Positions 11,216-22,919 of a DNA stretch of 64,000 nucleotides are shown piece by piece. Made by a program: the position numbers and the translations under genes. The notes below the pieces were generated by a model. The model had not been told where the DNA came from, searched no databases, and saw only the letters and a list, made by a program, of their open reading frames with translations. Numbering within the stretch: position 1 is the stretch's first letter; each line of letters begins with the position of its first letter. Origin of the DNA: Lampris incognitus (lineage: Eukaryota; Chordata; Actinopteri; Lampriformes; Lampridae); NCBI RefSeq assembly GCF_029633865.1, contig NC_079212.1, positions 99,791,582 through 99,855,581 on the forward strand, given 5' to 3'.

Positions 11216-12259
11216 TCAAACTTTGCTTTCGTCAAAGAATCCTCCATTTGCAGCAATTACAGCATTGCAGACCTTTGGCATTCTAGCTGTTAATTTGTTG
11301 AGGTAATCTGGAGAAATTGCACCCCACGCTTCCAGAAGCAGCTCCCACAAGTTGGATTGGTTGGATGGGCACTTCTTGCGTACCATACGGTCAAGCTGCT
11401 CCCACAACAGCTCAATGGGGTTCAGATCTGGTGACTGCGCTGGCCACTCCATTACCGATAGAATACCAGCTGCCTGCTTCTGCTCTAAATAGTTCTTGCA
11501 CAATTTGGAGGTGTGTTTAGGGTCATTGTCCTGTTGTAGGATGAAATTGGCTCCAATCAAGCGCTGTCCACTGGGTATGGCATGGCGTTGCAAAATGGAG
11601 TGATAGCCTTCCTTATTCAGAATCCCTTTTACCCTGTACAAATCTCCCACCTTACCAGCACCAAAGCAACCCCAGACCATCACATTACCTCCACCATGCT
11701 TAACAGATGGCGTCAGGCATTCTTCCATTATCTTTTCATTTGTTCTGCGTCTCACAAACGTTCTTCTTTGTGATCCAAACACCTCAAACTTGGATTCATC
11801 CGTCCACAACACTTTTTTCCAGTCTTCCTCTGTCCAATGTCTGTGTTCTTTTGCCCATCTTAATCTTTTTCTTTTATTGGTCAGTCTCAGATATGGCTTT
11901 TTCTTTGCCACTCTGCCCTGAAGCCCAGAATCCCGCAGCCGCCTCTTCACTGTAGATGTTGACACTGGTGTTTTGCGGGTACTATTTAATGAAGATGCCA
12001 GTTGGGGACCTGTGAGGCGTCTGTTTCTCAAACTAGAGACTCTAATGTACTTATCTTCTTGCTCAGTTGTGCAACGCGGCCTCCCACTTCTTTTTCTACT
12101 CTGGTTAGAGCCTGTTTGTGCTGTCCTCTGAAGGGAGAAGTACACACCGGTATAGGAAATCTTCAATTTCTTAGCAATTTCTCGCATGGAATAGCCTTCA
12201 TTTCTAAGAACAAGAATAGACTGTCGAGTTTCAGATGAAAGTTCTCTTTTTCTGGCCAT
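11216..12259 (-). CDS. Tc1/mariner transposase, DD38E, intact (347 aa)
   Basis: This would be a cut-and-paste transposase that binds the terminal repeats and integrates at TA. The N-terminal helix-turn-helix region spans about residues 1-55 (ETRQSILVLRNEGYSMREI), followed by the GRPR motif at 59-62 and a second DNA-binding segment to about 110. A basic stretch near 116-134 (RVAKKKPYLRLTNKRKRLR) may be a nuclear signal. The catalytic residues are D154 (LWTDESKF), D244 (LQQDNDPKHTS) and E283 (LNPIELLW). Thirty-eight residues separate the second D and the E, the spacing of the DD38E/Intruder family; classic Tc1 elements have 34. There is no stop or frameshift, and the start is the conserved MARKREL also found in the copy at 57381. 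Only about three residues differ from that copy (F41Y, IM/ML at 177-178). Confidence 0.93.
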   Translation of the reverse strand: MARKRELSSETRQSILVLRNEGYSMREIAKKLKISYTGVYFSLQRTAQTGSNQSRKRSGRPRCTTEQEDKYIRVSSLRNRRLTGPQLASSLNSTRKTPVSTSTVKRRLRDSGLQGRVAKKKPYLRLTNKRKRLRWAKEHRHWTEEDWKKVLWTDESKFEVFGSQRRTFVRRRTNEKIMEECLTPSVKHGGGNVMVWGCFGAGKVGDLYRVKGILNKEGYHSILQRHAIPSGQRLIGANFILQQDNDPKHTSKLCKNYLEQKQAAGILSVMEWPAQSPDLNPIELLWEQLDRMVRKKCPSNQSNLWELLLEAWGAISPDYLNKLTARMPKVCNAVIAANGGFFDESKV

Positions 12260-12314
12260 TTTGAGCGTTTAATTGACCCCACAAATGTGATGCTCCAGAA
12301 ACTCAATCTGCTCA

Positions 12315-12638
12315 AAGAAGTGCCCATCCAACCAATCCAACTTGTGGGAGCTGCTTCTGGAAGCGTGGGGTGCAATTTCTCCAGATTACCTCAACAAATT
12401 AACAGCTAGAATGCCAAAGGTCTGCAATGCTGTAATTGCTGCAAATGGAGGATTCTTTGACGAAAGCAAAGTTTGATGTAAAAAAAATCTTATTTCAAAT
12501 ACAAATCATTATTTCTAACCTTGTCAATGTCTTGACTCTATTTTCTATTCATTTCACAACATATGGTGGTGAATAAGTGAGACTTTTCATGGAAAACACA
12601 AAATTGTTTGGGTGATCCCAAACTTTTGAACGGTAGTG
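12315..12638. repeat. inverted duplicate of the element's own 3' end
   Basis: This arm is the reverse complement of 11054-11377, including the C-terminal transposase codons (the segment encodes AWGAISPDYLNKLTARMPK on the plus strand). The junction lies in TCAAAGAAGTGCCC, where the normal 5' leader TCAAAGGAAGG meets 3'-end sequence with a few bases of shared AAG. The same junction occurs twice in the element at 46867-48063. Confidence 0.9.
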
Positions 12639-12661
12639 TATATATATATATATATATATAC

Positions 12662-13540
12662 GTATGGGTACTCTGAGATATATCAGGCTATTTTCACATG
12701 CAGATCGTCAGTGAACTAGAGGAAAGAAAGACATGCTCCATGTGCAGCGCTGCAGTGAAAAGTATTGGATTTTGAGTAGGAAGAGAGAAAGAGAAAGAGG
12801 AGGACAACTGTATTCCGCACTATCACAGCACTGCAGGGCAAATGAGAGCAGTTCTACTGATATATTTTCAGTAAATGGGCACCACACATCTTGAGTGAGG
12901 CGTCATTTCAGCAATGTTAACTGTCAAGATTGAGAAACTATGGGGGACCATGGTTTCCCAAGTAGTCATTGTTATTTCTAAGTTAATTTCTTGAACTGAC
13001 ACACAACACAATTTAGGCGGACTTGAATAGCCTGAGAAGAGGACATGACCCTAATGTCATCAGCGGTAGTTACAACCATAGCTATTGTGATAGTCTTTGT
13101 GGCTGTTTCTCAATATTACCTGTGTTCTCTATGACAAACAAGACAGGATTAGAGAGGTGGATGGAGGTGTCCAAACTTCAACTGATGTGTAACACACATG
13201 TAATGTTTATTAAAGGTACTATCAGTAACATGTTGACTTTATCATAGCAATAAATGAGAATCAGGTATCAGGGGGTGTTGGAAAGAGTTGTAGATCTAAA
13301 CCAAGCGCACGGCTTTGCCGGTTGCTGAGGTTTCTGGGTTAAAACCTATGTTCTAGCCCAGAATCGTTGTTTTGGTAAACAAACCAGTCAGGGGCTCTCC
13401 GGCCTTTACAAAACCTATTTTCTTTCCACACAGGTCACCACACAGTCATCTTGCCATATGATTCAACGAGAAGCAGCCAGCTTTGCAATACAGTTTTAAC
13501 GAACCCAACTCCAGAGAAAACATTGTCCTGATTACAGCCC
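12662..13540. other. unassigned sequence
   Basis: No coding region of note and no repeat I can name. A short open frame at 13023-13247 has no recognisable features. Confidence 0.4.
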
Positions 13541-13543
13541 TTA

Positions 13544-14107
13544 AAGGTAGAATGAGTAGGATTTTCCTAAAACTCAATGCATAGACTCATACAAAAATAA
13601 TCCCTCTCAATCATCAATTATGACCCACTAGACATGTGTGGCAGTGTCTATGTCTGCAGAGACCATATCCTCTGCCTGTATCTTTTTATTTTTCTTACTT
13701 TGCTGTGTACGGGATATTTCTGGGCGTTAACCTTTGGGAAACAGGACTCTATAAAAACGTAGCGACCAGGTGCTAGATGGAGATCGTAAACACGCATCCA
13801 AAAGGAAGCTATGACGGTGGCGGACACAGTGCCAAAAAGATGTAAATATAGTGAGGCAAAATTCCAAGTGGACAAAGCTCGTTCCAAAACGAGAATGAAT
13901 ATGGGGTTGGCTTGCACCTGCTGGCGAGCACTGAAGGAGAGGATGGGAATCAAGGGTGACGCAGAGTCGGCCTAAATACTGGGATGTGTTCTGGCAACTG
14001 CAGTCAGGGGGCGCACGCTTCTGGCGTCGTTGAGCCAGGGAGGAGGGGCCGACTTTGAGTGTTGTGTTTACAAACCGCAACTGACAAATGCTACTCGTTC
14101 TACCTCT
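13544..14107. mobile_element. non-autonomous DNA transposon candidate (564 bp)
   Basis: The two ends form an imperfect inverted repeat: AAGGTAGAATGAGTAGGATT at the left and AATGCTACTCGTTCTACCTC at the right. A TTA trinucleotide lies on each side (13541-13543 and 14108-14110), compatible with the TWA target of PIF/Harbinger elements. The interior has a short plus-strand open segment (KRCKYSEAKFQVDKARSKTR, about 13834-13893). It has no transposase catalytic motif, so it would need a partner in trans. Superfamily is inferred from the TSD only. Confidence 0.55.
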
Positions 14108-14111
14108 TTAT

Positions 14112-14790
14112 GTGTGCTCAATAATTCAGGTAGAGAAATCATAGAAAGTTGAATCAGTTCATCTGGACACACCATTTATTAAGAAAAATGTTTCATCACT
14201 CATCTAAGGGACTTCTTCTGTCTCAACTGACTGCAGGTATCCCCACCCTTTTAATAAAGTGAAGTAATAAAGTGGCATAGCGAACGAAAACAATGATCGG
14301 TTTCATATGCAAATTGTCGTGACCATTTACTAGAGTTACAACGCCCATGTGTACTATTCACAGAGGACTGGGGAATAGTTGCAATCACAACGTGGTGACA
14401 GAAGTAGTCTTAGCCCCCCCCCCCCCCCCGGTTCAGGGATGGTCATTCGCTCTTAACATAGATGACCTGTTTGACACCCCATTCAAACAAGCTTTCCTCC
14501 CTATCAAGGACGTGCACATCCTCATCCTCATCCTTGAGTGGCCACTGGCCTGTCGATGGGTGTGTAGACTGTGGAGTCCTGGCCTGATGCGTTAGCTCTT
14601 CTGTGTTGTGCCATCCTCTTCACCAGCATGGTGAAGAGGATATACAAGTCATGGCAATCCTCCTGGCACTTGACAGCATACACTATAGTGCTCTGTGTGT
14701 GCCGAAGGACCCGATCCTTGGGGTGGACCAATTTCTGACGCAGTGTGTTTTTGGGGTTTGAAAGCAACTGAGACGCGATGTTTGGAAAAT
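14112..14790 (-). mobile_element. Penelope-like retroelement, 3' part with GIY-YIG endonuclease remnant
   Basis: On the minus strand the frame reads KLVHPKDRVLRHTQSTIVYA, then CQEDCHDLYI, RMAQHRRANASGQDS, DEDEDVHVLDREES, and finally a PSLNRGGG-like block before a poly-C/G run at 14417-14430. These are the successive conserved blocks of the fish Penelope/Poseidon GIY-YIG domain. The end sequence AGAAGAAGTCCCTTAGATGA with GATGAAACATTT is typical of these elements. The core GIY-YIG strand is frame-disrupted (DLYI followed by LFTMLVK) and the RT is absent, so the fragment is dead. Confidence 0.75.
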
Positions 14791-15495
14791 ATGCATCTCA
14801 ACTGTTCCGCCACATATGGAATTACCACTGGGTTACATTTCGGCTGTAATTACTTCCGCATTCTCCAACGAGGCAAAGCTACATTAATGGATATATAAGT
14901 GTTTGTCATCGCCGTCAATCGCTGTCTTTTCTTTTCTTTTTTTATTTACTTTAATTCCCCATGTTTTTTCTCTTAAGGATCAGAAACTTTTCTTGGACGC
15001 TTTTTGGGTTTTTTTCTACCATTGCCTCCAAGCCCAGAAGCTTTTTATCAGAAAGCCCTAAGGCAAGCCAATCGGAGACATACGAATGCTTTCATCACAA
15101 GTTCAGCATGGGCAAAGTTTTTTTTTTAAGGTTCCCCCAACTCTTTTGATTACTTAAAGTCAATGATTATTTTTCATTGTGGTTATAATGTTGACAGGCA
15201 TCATTTCTTCAATGTGCAGTCTTAAGTAAAAATGTAAACTTGACAAAATGTTATTCAACTGTCAGAGTCCAACCATACAAAAACGATAACATTGAAATCA
15301 TTCCTTTGGCTTAAACTGTTTAATTAAACTTGAGAAAGCAGGGCTTCTAAAACTATATGCAAATGTGCAACACATGAGGAGTGGATGTGTTAAAAGGTCC
15401 ATCAGTCATTTTGTTATAGTTAAGACCCTCTGTTAGCAGGACTCCAAACAGATTTCTAAGAGGGGCGACTTGGTGTGTCATTACTGATTGTTATT
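14791..15495. other. unassigned sequence, partly 3' flank of the TTC27 retrocopy
   Basis: AT-rich sequence without recognised features. The part next to 15495 may be TTC27 3' UTR: it lies downstream of the stop on the minus strand and includes an AATTAAA near 15323. I do not see a clear poly(A) tail. Confidence 0.35.
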
Positions 15496-16615
15496 CAGAC
15501 TGGCTCCGCAAATCACCGCTGAGGTGCTGCATCTCCATGATGAGCGGCTCCAGTTCTGCCACACCGGCCCTCGGCTCCTCATGGATTTCACCTGTGGTCA
15601 CACCTGTGTGCATTTGCTTAGCTTTGGTGACCAGACTTCTCCGGCTTAGATGTGTCAATGAAAGTATCTTCTTATTTCATTGAACAGTCATATTGCCTAA
15701 ATTTATGGCTCTCTTGATCACCTCCTTGAAGGTCTCAGGGTCCTTCTCCCAGCATCTGGCCTGCACCTCACAACAGTGGTGTAATGATCTAACGATGAGC
15801 CTTGGACAAAAACTGAAGTGTCTTTTCATTGTCGTCTGGGCTGATGCTGTGGCCATTGCCATAGAGCAAGGCATACTGCCACCATATTTGGGCTTCGGAG
15901 TTGTGGCATGATGTCACATGGTCCAGGAGCTCCTGGAGTTTGGAGTGGTAAGAGGACGCCTGCACCCCATTTGTCTGTCAAGTTCCCCACCACCACTCTC
16001 ACAAGAATCTCCTGAACCTCAACGTCTTTGTACTTTTCCCTGAAGTCCATGAGGCAGTGGTTGGCTTTGATGGCCTCGGTAAAGTCTTCTATGTTGATGC
16101 ACAAGGCAATAAAGTTCTCCCAGATCTGCCAGTGCTCATAGTTACACGTAAGAGCTTCTTGTAGGGTATGGAAGGTTTTGTCTTTCTTTTGAAGGTGAAT
16201 GTAGGCTGTAGAGAGGTTGTTCCACACCTTTGCATTATCTGGCTGTAGTCCCACACACCTCTGGAAGGCCTTTCCAGCGTCTTCATAGCCCTCTAGGGCA
16301 AAGTAGGCACAACCTAGGGAAAACCACACTCCCAGCTGGATGGGGTTGATGTGGAGCGACTGTTTGAAACACGAACGCACTGCTGGCACTCCTTGTTCTG
16401 CAGGTGCAGCAGGGTCTTGGAGTGCATCGTGCAGGTGTTGCGCTGGCCCGACAGCTTCCAGGCCTGGTCATAGTACCGGTGGTCACCCAGGACTTCACAC
16501 AGCAGACAGTACAGACTGGGTGTCTCATTCTTCTCCAAATTTCTACACAGGATCTCCTCGGCCTTGCCATGTTTGCCCACCCTCTCATAGCAGATCACTT
16601 CATCTTCCCACAGTC
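15496..16615 (-). pseudogene. TTC27: processed pseudogene of TTC27, 5'-truncated
   Basis: The minus strand encodes the C-terminal half of tetratricopeptide repeat protein 27 without introns. Starting near 16610 it reads [20 protein letters not shown] and [16 protein letters not shown], then after a frameshift near 16370 the TPR core [33 protein letters not shown] and [16 protein letters not shown] second frameshift near 15965 leads to CWEKDPETFKEVIKRAINLG and the extreme C-terminus, ending in a stop near 15499. Continuity across several expected exon junctions marks it as a retrocopy. Frameshifts and stops show it is not functional. Its 5' end abuts Gypsy pol sequence in the opposite orientation. 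The parent gene is not in this window. Confidence 0.88.
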
Positions 16616-17110
16616 ACATCAAGTGTGGATAGGTCATCTTAGTGAGCCTGAAAGAGAAATAGTGCAGAAAATGTTAAGAGAGGACTCAAGTCAGATAATG
16701 ACATTGAATGTATTGACAAATTACAACTTCACATCACCTTAAAGGAAACTGAACCTGTTGCCAAGATTTATCTGTCCATGCCTAAGCCATTGTATAGAGA
16801 AGTGAAAGACTATCTGTATGACCTCATTGCACAGGGCTGGGTTAAAAAAACAAACAAAAAAACAAAAATCAAACTCACCATCTTCTTCCCCAGTAGTCTG
16901 CATCAAAAAAAAAGTGCAGAAGCTTATGCTGGTGCATTGTTTATTGTGAGCTTAATAGAAAGACTCTCCTTGACTGCCAACTAATTCCTAGAGTGCAAGG
17001 CATGATGGATATCATGGGAGGCAACTCCTGGTTCTCACTTTTAGATCAAGGGAAACTTATCATCAAGGGTTCATGGCTGAAGAGAGCAGGCCCATGTCCG
17101 CTTTGGAGGA
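16616..17110 (+). mobile_element. Gypsy/Ty3-type LTR retrotransposon pol fragment
   Basis: The fragment covers the segment just upstream of and into the reverse transcriptase: SEPEREIVQKMLRED, MPKPLYREVKDYLYDLIAQG, then degraded sequence and MMDIMGGNSWFSLLDQGK. In the family this region precedes the RT catalytic motif, which is missing here. There are frame changes and an A-rich insertion near 16850-16870. No LTRs are seen next to it, so it is a dead internal fragment. Confidence 0.7.
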
Positions 17111-17182
17111 TCACACTATTCTCCCCACCCCCCCACCCCCAAACAGGCGCCCCTACTGACCAGAGGAGGTGCTAGTGCAGCA
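17100..17182 (-). repeat. SINE-B fragment
   Basis: On the minus strand the sequence CTGCACTAGCACCTCCTCTG with GGGGCGCCTGTTTGGGGGTG matches the middle of the SINE at 22279-22730. Head and tail are missing. Confidence 0.6.
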
Positions 17183-17521
17183 AAAAGTTGTTTCTGGTTG
17201 TACTTCTTGCCAGGCGACCGCTGCGTTCTTTTTTATTTTTATTTTATTTTTTTGGTTTGGTTTGTTTTTTGTTTTTTTTTGCTGAACCCCCTGCAGTATA
17301 CACTGCTGTAGCCTACACACACTAACCTCATTCAAATGAATGGGAGGACTGGCATTTTTTGGCCGGATTCAGTGTGAATGCAGCCTTAGACATGATTGAG
17401 CAGGAAGTGTTTTTGCCTATTCTGACTCTCTGTGGGGTCTTGTATGGGGAGGATATACAGAGACCAGGGTACTAGTCAACAGAATAAACGCTGGTTTCAG
17501 TTGTCCTCATTACCTATACTC
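17183..17521. other. unassigned sequence with poly-T tract
   Basis: A T-rich run lies near 17229-17280. No gene or repeat is recognised. Confidence 0.35.
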
Positions 17522-17642
17522 CATCCATCCATCCATTATCCAAACTGCTTATCCTGCTCTCAGGGTCACGGGGATGCTGGAGCCTATCCCAGCAGTCATT
17601 GGGTGGCAGGTAGGGAGACACCCTAGACAGGCCGCCAGGCCA
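17522..17642 (-). repeat. tail of tRNA-headed dispersed repeat
   Basis: CCATCCATCCATCCATTATC followed by GGATGCTGGAGCCTATCCCA and the AGACACCC block match the 3' tail of the 8761-9212 repeat in the same orientation. The tRNA-like head is absent, as expected of a 5'-truncated copy. Confidence 0.8.
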
Positions 17643-18270
17643 TCATAGCTATAGTCCAACAAACACCAAACAGAGTCGCACACTGGAGCTTGCATGGTCT
17701 TTGCAGAGTCACAAATTAAAAACTCCCCATTCTGACAACCTGTAGACAATAGTATACAATATACATAGGACAGGGAAGCATTTTTTATGTGCCTGTTATT
17801 TTCAAGTCAGTCAATTTAGTGGTGGTGGTGGTTACATGCAAACTAATAATCTTAATCTGAAGTCAGTTAATGCTCTATTTTTGGTAATTACCATGAGCAA
17901 AAGATATCTATTGAAAAAAAGTGTAGTACTGTACGGTAGGTTCTCAATTTGATTGTAGAAGGCCATGATCTGTGTAAGTACTACTCATGATTTGTTAGGT
18001 AAAATCACTGCTTGTGATTTGTCAACAATTGCTCCAGATTTCACTCAGGTGCAACACCTGTATATTGAAAGAGTTGTTTAGTTTGCCCAAATACTTACCC
18101 AGAGACTAAGAAGAGAAACAGCTGCAGTACTTCAACGGTTCATCTGACCTGGTGAATAACTTTCTCAATGCTGACCCTTCGACCTTTAACCTGGCAGTCA
18201 TTGGGTCATTTCACATAGAAAATCATAGAAATATTGTTTAGTTTACATCTTGTTAACTCGATGTCCACTG
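17643..18270. other. unassigned sequence
   Basis: No gene or repeat recognised. Confidence 0.4.
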
Positions 18271-18274
18271 TGTC

Positions 18275-18405
18275 CACTGTGATGACCTGGCAGCCTGTCC
18301 AGGGTGTCTCCCCGCCTGCAGCCCAATGAATGCTGGGATAGGCTCCAGCGTCCCCGCAACCCTGAGAGCAGGATATGCAGTTTCGATAATGGATGGCTGG
18401 ATGGA
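18275..18405 (+). repeat. tail of tRNA-headed dispersed repeat
   Basis: GCCTGTCCAGGGTGTCTCCC through AATGGATGGCTGGATGGA is the 3' tail in plus orientation. The head is absent. Confidence 0.8.
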
Positions 18406-18825
18406 TGTCCATTGTTCTCAACAGGACAACAACATGACAGTAAATTCACCAGTTAATCCACCTCCCGGACCTTGAGGTGACCATGACATCAAAAGCAGGG
18501 TTGCCCTAATTCTGCTTACACTGCAACTGTGAAGACAAATTGGCTGTTGAAATATACATCAAAATGGATTTAGCTGCAAATTGTTGTGCAACTTTGTGGA
18601 GGAATTTATTCAAAATGTCACTATACAAAGTAATTTCTGCAAAATGTGATGTATTAGATGCGCTGAAATGATAATGAAATGCTAAAAATGAAATGATGAA
18701 TGATAATGATATGATAAATGGCACCATTTTTCAGAGCAGTTGTTCACTACGATTCAGCAAGGAACGGGCAAAAGGCAACGGCAGTACTGTGGGCCATTCT
18801 TAAAGGGCTGACTGTGTGTTTGTGT

Positions 18826-18910
18826 AGATATATAGATAGATGCATGCATACATACATGCATGCATGCATACATACATGCTTGCATACATATATGCATACA
18901 TATACATAGT
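18826..18910. repeat. (CATA/GCATA)n imperfect microsatellite
   Basis: Mixed tetranucleotide units of ATAG, GCAT and CATA type in a single tract. Confidence 0.85.
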
Positions 18911-20356
<1,446 letters not shown>

Positions 20357-20467
20357 GGTGACCAGTGCACCATCTCGCACAAGAGGCGATTCAAACTGCA
20401 ATTACCTCAAACCGATCTTGTCTTCTGCAGAGTTGGAGCTTGGCTGCGCCAGGTCCCTAGTGTGGAT

Positions 20468-20512
20468 GTGTGGATGTGTGTGTGTGTGTATGTATGTGTA
20501 TGTGTGTGTGTG
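20468..20512. repeat. (TG)n imperfect microsatellite
   Basis: TG units with interspersed TA. Confidence 0.85.
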
Positions 20513-20978
20513 AAAGACATCCATAAAGTGGAACACTGGTAATAATTATTGGTTTTTGGTCAATATGAATTCAAATGTAACAATATAGCCGCAAGCTGCA
20601 ATGGGCCGGGTCCAAGCAGTACATAAGCTTGGTGAAAACTCCTGAACACAAGCCTCAAATTTCAGTTTGATATCTCAACGTGATCATGAGTTATTGCAGA
20701 TTTTGGAAAATTAGATAGTTTGAGAAAAATTGATTGACTTGTATAATGAAAACCGTATGGAATATCAAAAATGTAACATTTTCCAGCTTGATCCTGAGAT
20801 GCTCTGTACCAAACTGGTGACGATTGCTAAAAATGTATGAGGAGTGGTGAAAAACAGATTTGGACAAAATGGCAGGAAATCTTCCTAGGCTCACTGGGTG
20901 TGACTTCGGTCTTTACATTCATCTGTAACCACGGAATCCAGGAAAAAGATTTTAGTTTCTGAGACTTACAGTTCAAAA

Positions 20979-22249
20979 CCGAGCCACTGGGGATACACAA
21001 GCCAGTGCATTCTTAGTGCTGGTCCCAAGCCCAGACAAATGGGGAGGGTTACATCAGGAAGGGCATCTGGTGTAAAGTGTTTGCCAAATCAAATGTGCGG
21101 ATCATGAATTAGATTTCCATACCAGATCGGTCGAGGCCCGGGTTACCAACGACTGCCACCAGTACTGTTAGCCAGCATGGTGCCAGTGGAAACTATGCTA
21201 CTATTGGGATAAGGAGAGGGGGAAGGCATGTGCAGAGGCAGTGGGAGAGGAGGGAGGGTATAAATGTGGAGGTGAGAGTCAGAACTTTGAATGTTGGCAC
21301 TATGACTGGTAAAGGGAGAGAGCTGGCTGATCTGATGGAGAGAAGAAAGGTAGATATACTTTGTGTGCAAGAGATCAGGGGGAAGGGGAGTAAGGCCAGG
21401 AACATCAGAGGAGGGTTCAAACTCTTCTACCATGGTGCAAATGGAAGAAATGGGGTAGGGGAAATTCTGAAGGAAGAATAACGAGAGGGAGGGCAGCGGA
21501 ATGGTGAGGAAGCAAGGAGTAGAGGTGACGAAGGCGTATGAGTTTAAATACTTGGGGTCAACTGTTCAAAGTAACAGGGAGTGTGGAAGAGAGGTGAAGA
21601 AGAGAGTGCAGGCAGGGTGGAGTGGGTGGAGAAGAGTGTCAGGAGTGATTTGTGACAGAAGGGCACTGGCAAGAGTTAAAGGGAAGGTTTACAAGATGGT
21701 AGTGAGACCAGCTATGTTATATGGTTTGGAGACAGTGGCACTGATGAAATGACAAGAGGCGGAGCTGGAGGTGGCAGAGTTGAAGAGGCTAAGATTTTCA
21801 TTGGGAGTGACGAAGGAGGACAGGATTAGGAATGAGTATATTAGAGGGACAGCTCCGGTTGGATGGTTTGGAGACAAAGCAACACAGCCAAGACTGAGAT
21901 TGTTTGGACATGTGCAGAGGAGCGATGCTGGGTATATTGGGAGAAGGACGCCTGTCCAGGGTGTCTCCCCGCCTGCCACCCAATGACTGCTGGGATTGGC
22001 TCCAGCATCCCCATGACCCAGAGAGCAGGATAAGCAGTTTGGATAATAGATGGATGGATGGATGCTGAATATGGAGCTGTCAGGGAAGAGGAAAAGAAGA
22101 AAACCAAAAAGAAGGTTTATGGATGTTGTGAGGGGGGACATGCAGGTGGCTGGCATGACAGAAGAAGATGCAGAGGACAGGGAGAGATGAGAACAGATGA
22201 TCCACTGTGGCGACCCCTAACGGGAATAGCCAAAAGTAGTAGTAGTAGT
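20979..22249 (+). mobile_element. RTE-clade LINE, internally deleted
   Basis: A 17-bp duplication AGACTTACAGTTCAAAA (20962-20978 and 22250-22266) frames the element. The 5' leader is followed by the endonuclease start (VRTLNVGTMTGKGRELADLM, KVDILCVQEIRGKGSKARN, 21274-21400). It then jumps directly to the C-terminal part of the RT region (YEFKYLGSTVQSNRECGREV, DRRALARVKGKVYKMVVRPA, MLYGLETVALM, 21540-21750, and RLRLFGHVQRSD near 21890). The RT catalytic core is missing. The end GTGGCGACCCCTAACGGG with a (TAG)n tail is typical of fish RTE. The internal deletion makes it non-autonomous. Confidence 0.85.
21950..22057 (+). repeat. dispersed-repeat tail inserted in the RTE
   Basis: CCTGTCCAGGGTGTCTCCCC through GGATGGATGGATG interrupts the RTE C-terminal frame between GYIGRR and a following MLNMEL-like continuation. 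It is the 3' tail of the 8761-type repeat and inserted after the RTE. Confidence 0.75.
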
Positions 22250-22278
22250 AGACTTACAGTTCAAAAGTTATAGGCCAA

Positions 22279-22730
22279 GCGTGCGAGTAGCGTGGTGGTC
22301 TATTCCGTTACCTACCAACACGGGGATCGGTGGTTCGAATCCCTGTGTTGCCTCCGGCTTGGTCTAGTGTCCCTGAAGACACAGTTGGCACAGTTGGCCA
22401 TGTCTGTGGGTGGGAAGCCAGATGTGGGTATGTGTCCTGGTCGCTGCACTAGTGCCTCCTCTGGTCGGCCGGGGCGCCTGTTTGGGGGGAGGGGGAACTG
22501 GGGGGAATAATGTGATCCTTCCATGCACTACGTTCCCCTGGCGAAACTCCTCACTGTCAGGTGAAAAGTGGCTGGCGACTCCACATATATCAGAGGAGGC
22601 ATGTGGTAGTCTGTAGGTCTCCCCGGATCGGCAGAGGGGGTGGAGCAGTGATCGGGAAGGCACGGAAGAGTGGGGTAATTGGCCAAGTACAATTGGGGAG
22701 AAAAAAGAGGGGAACAATACAAAAAAAAAC
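22279..22730 (+). repeat. SINE-B, tRNA-derived, full length
   Basis: A 12-bp duplication GTTATAGGCCAA (22267-22278 and 22731-22742) defines both ends. The head has CCGTTACCTACCAACACGGG followed by the B-box GGTTCGAATCCC. The GC-rich body has CCTCCTCTGGTCGGCC, and the end is an A-rich tail (ACAATACAAAAAAAAAC). No protein is encoded. Mobilisation would depend on a LINE. A second copy lies at 55713-56150. Confidence 0.85.
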
Positions 22731-22887
22731 GTTATAGGCCAAAATGTAAAGTTTCATGTTATATCGCTACCTTTTGGCCAATTGGTATAATTTATTTTTT
22801 TTCTCTGAGTAGTGGGTGAGATTTCCAACCTATCTGCCGAATTTGGGAACTGTAGCTGTTATCCTGACCCCTAAATACTTTTAGGGC

Positions 22888-22889
<2 letters not shown>

Positions 22890-22918
<29 letters not shown>
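22890..22918. repeat. (ATA)n microsatellite
   Basis: About nine ATA units inside the old dispersed repeat. Confidence 0.9.

Positions 22919-22919
<1 letters not shown>

Larger units (their letters stand above)
11054..12638 (-). mobile_element. Tc1/mariner DD38E (Intruder-type) element, copy 1, chimeric ends
   Basis: The ends are CACTACCGTTCAAAAGTTTG and its reverse complement, flanked by TA on both sides (11052-11053, 12639-12640). The element is 1585 bp and carries one intact transposase on the minus strand. The right end is not the normal 5' end of the family (compare 57219-58836). From about 12315 to 12638 it is an inverted copy of the left 324 bp, so the element has 324-bp terminal inverted repeats that include the last 54 codons of the transposase. 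The insertion sits in an AT microsatellite. Confidence 0.92.

Noticed and set aside
11317..12238. Several plus-strand open frames over the DD38E element (repeated at 57482-58403)
   Set aside because: They are antisense shadows of the transposase; the conserved protein is on the minus strand.
15496..16615. Functional TTC27 gene
   Set aside because: No introns, at least two frameshifts, several stops and loss of the N-terminal half.
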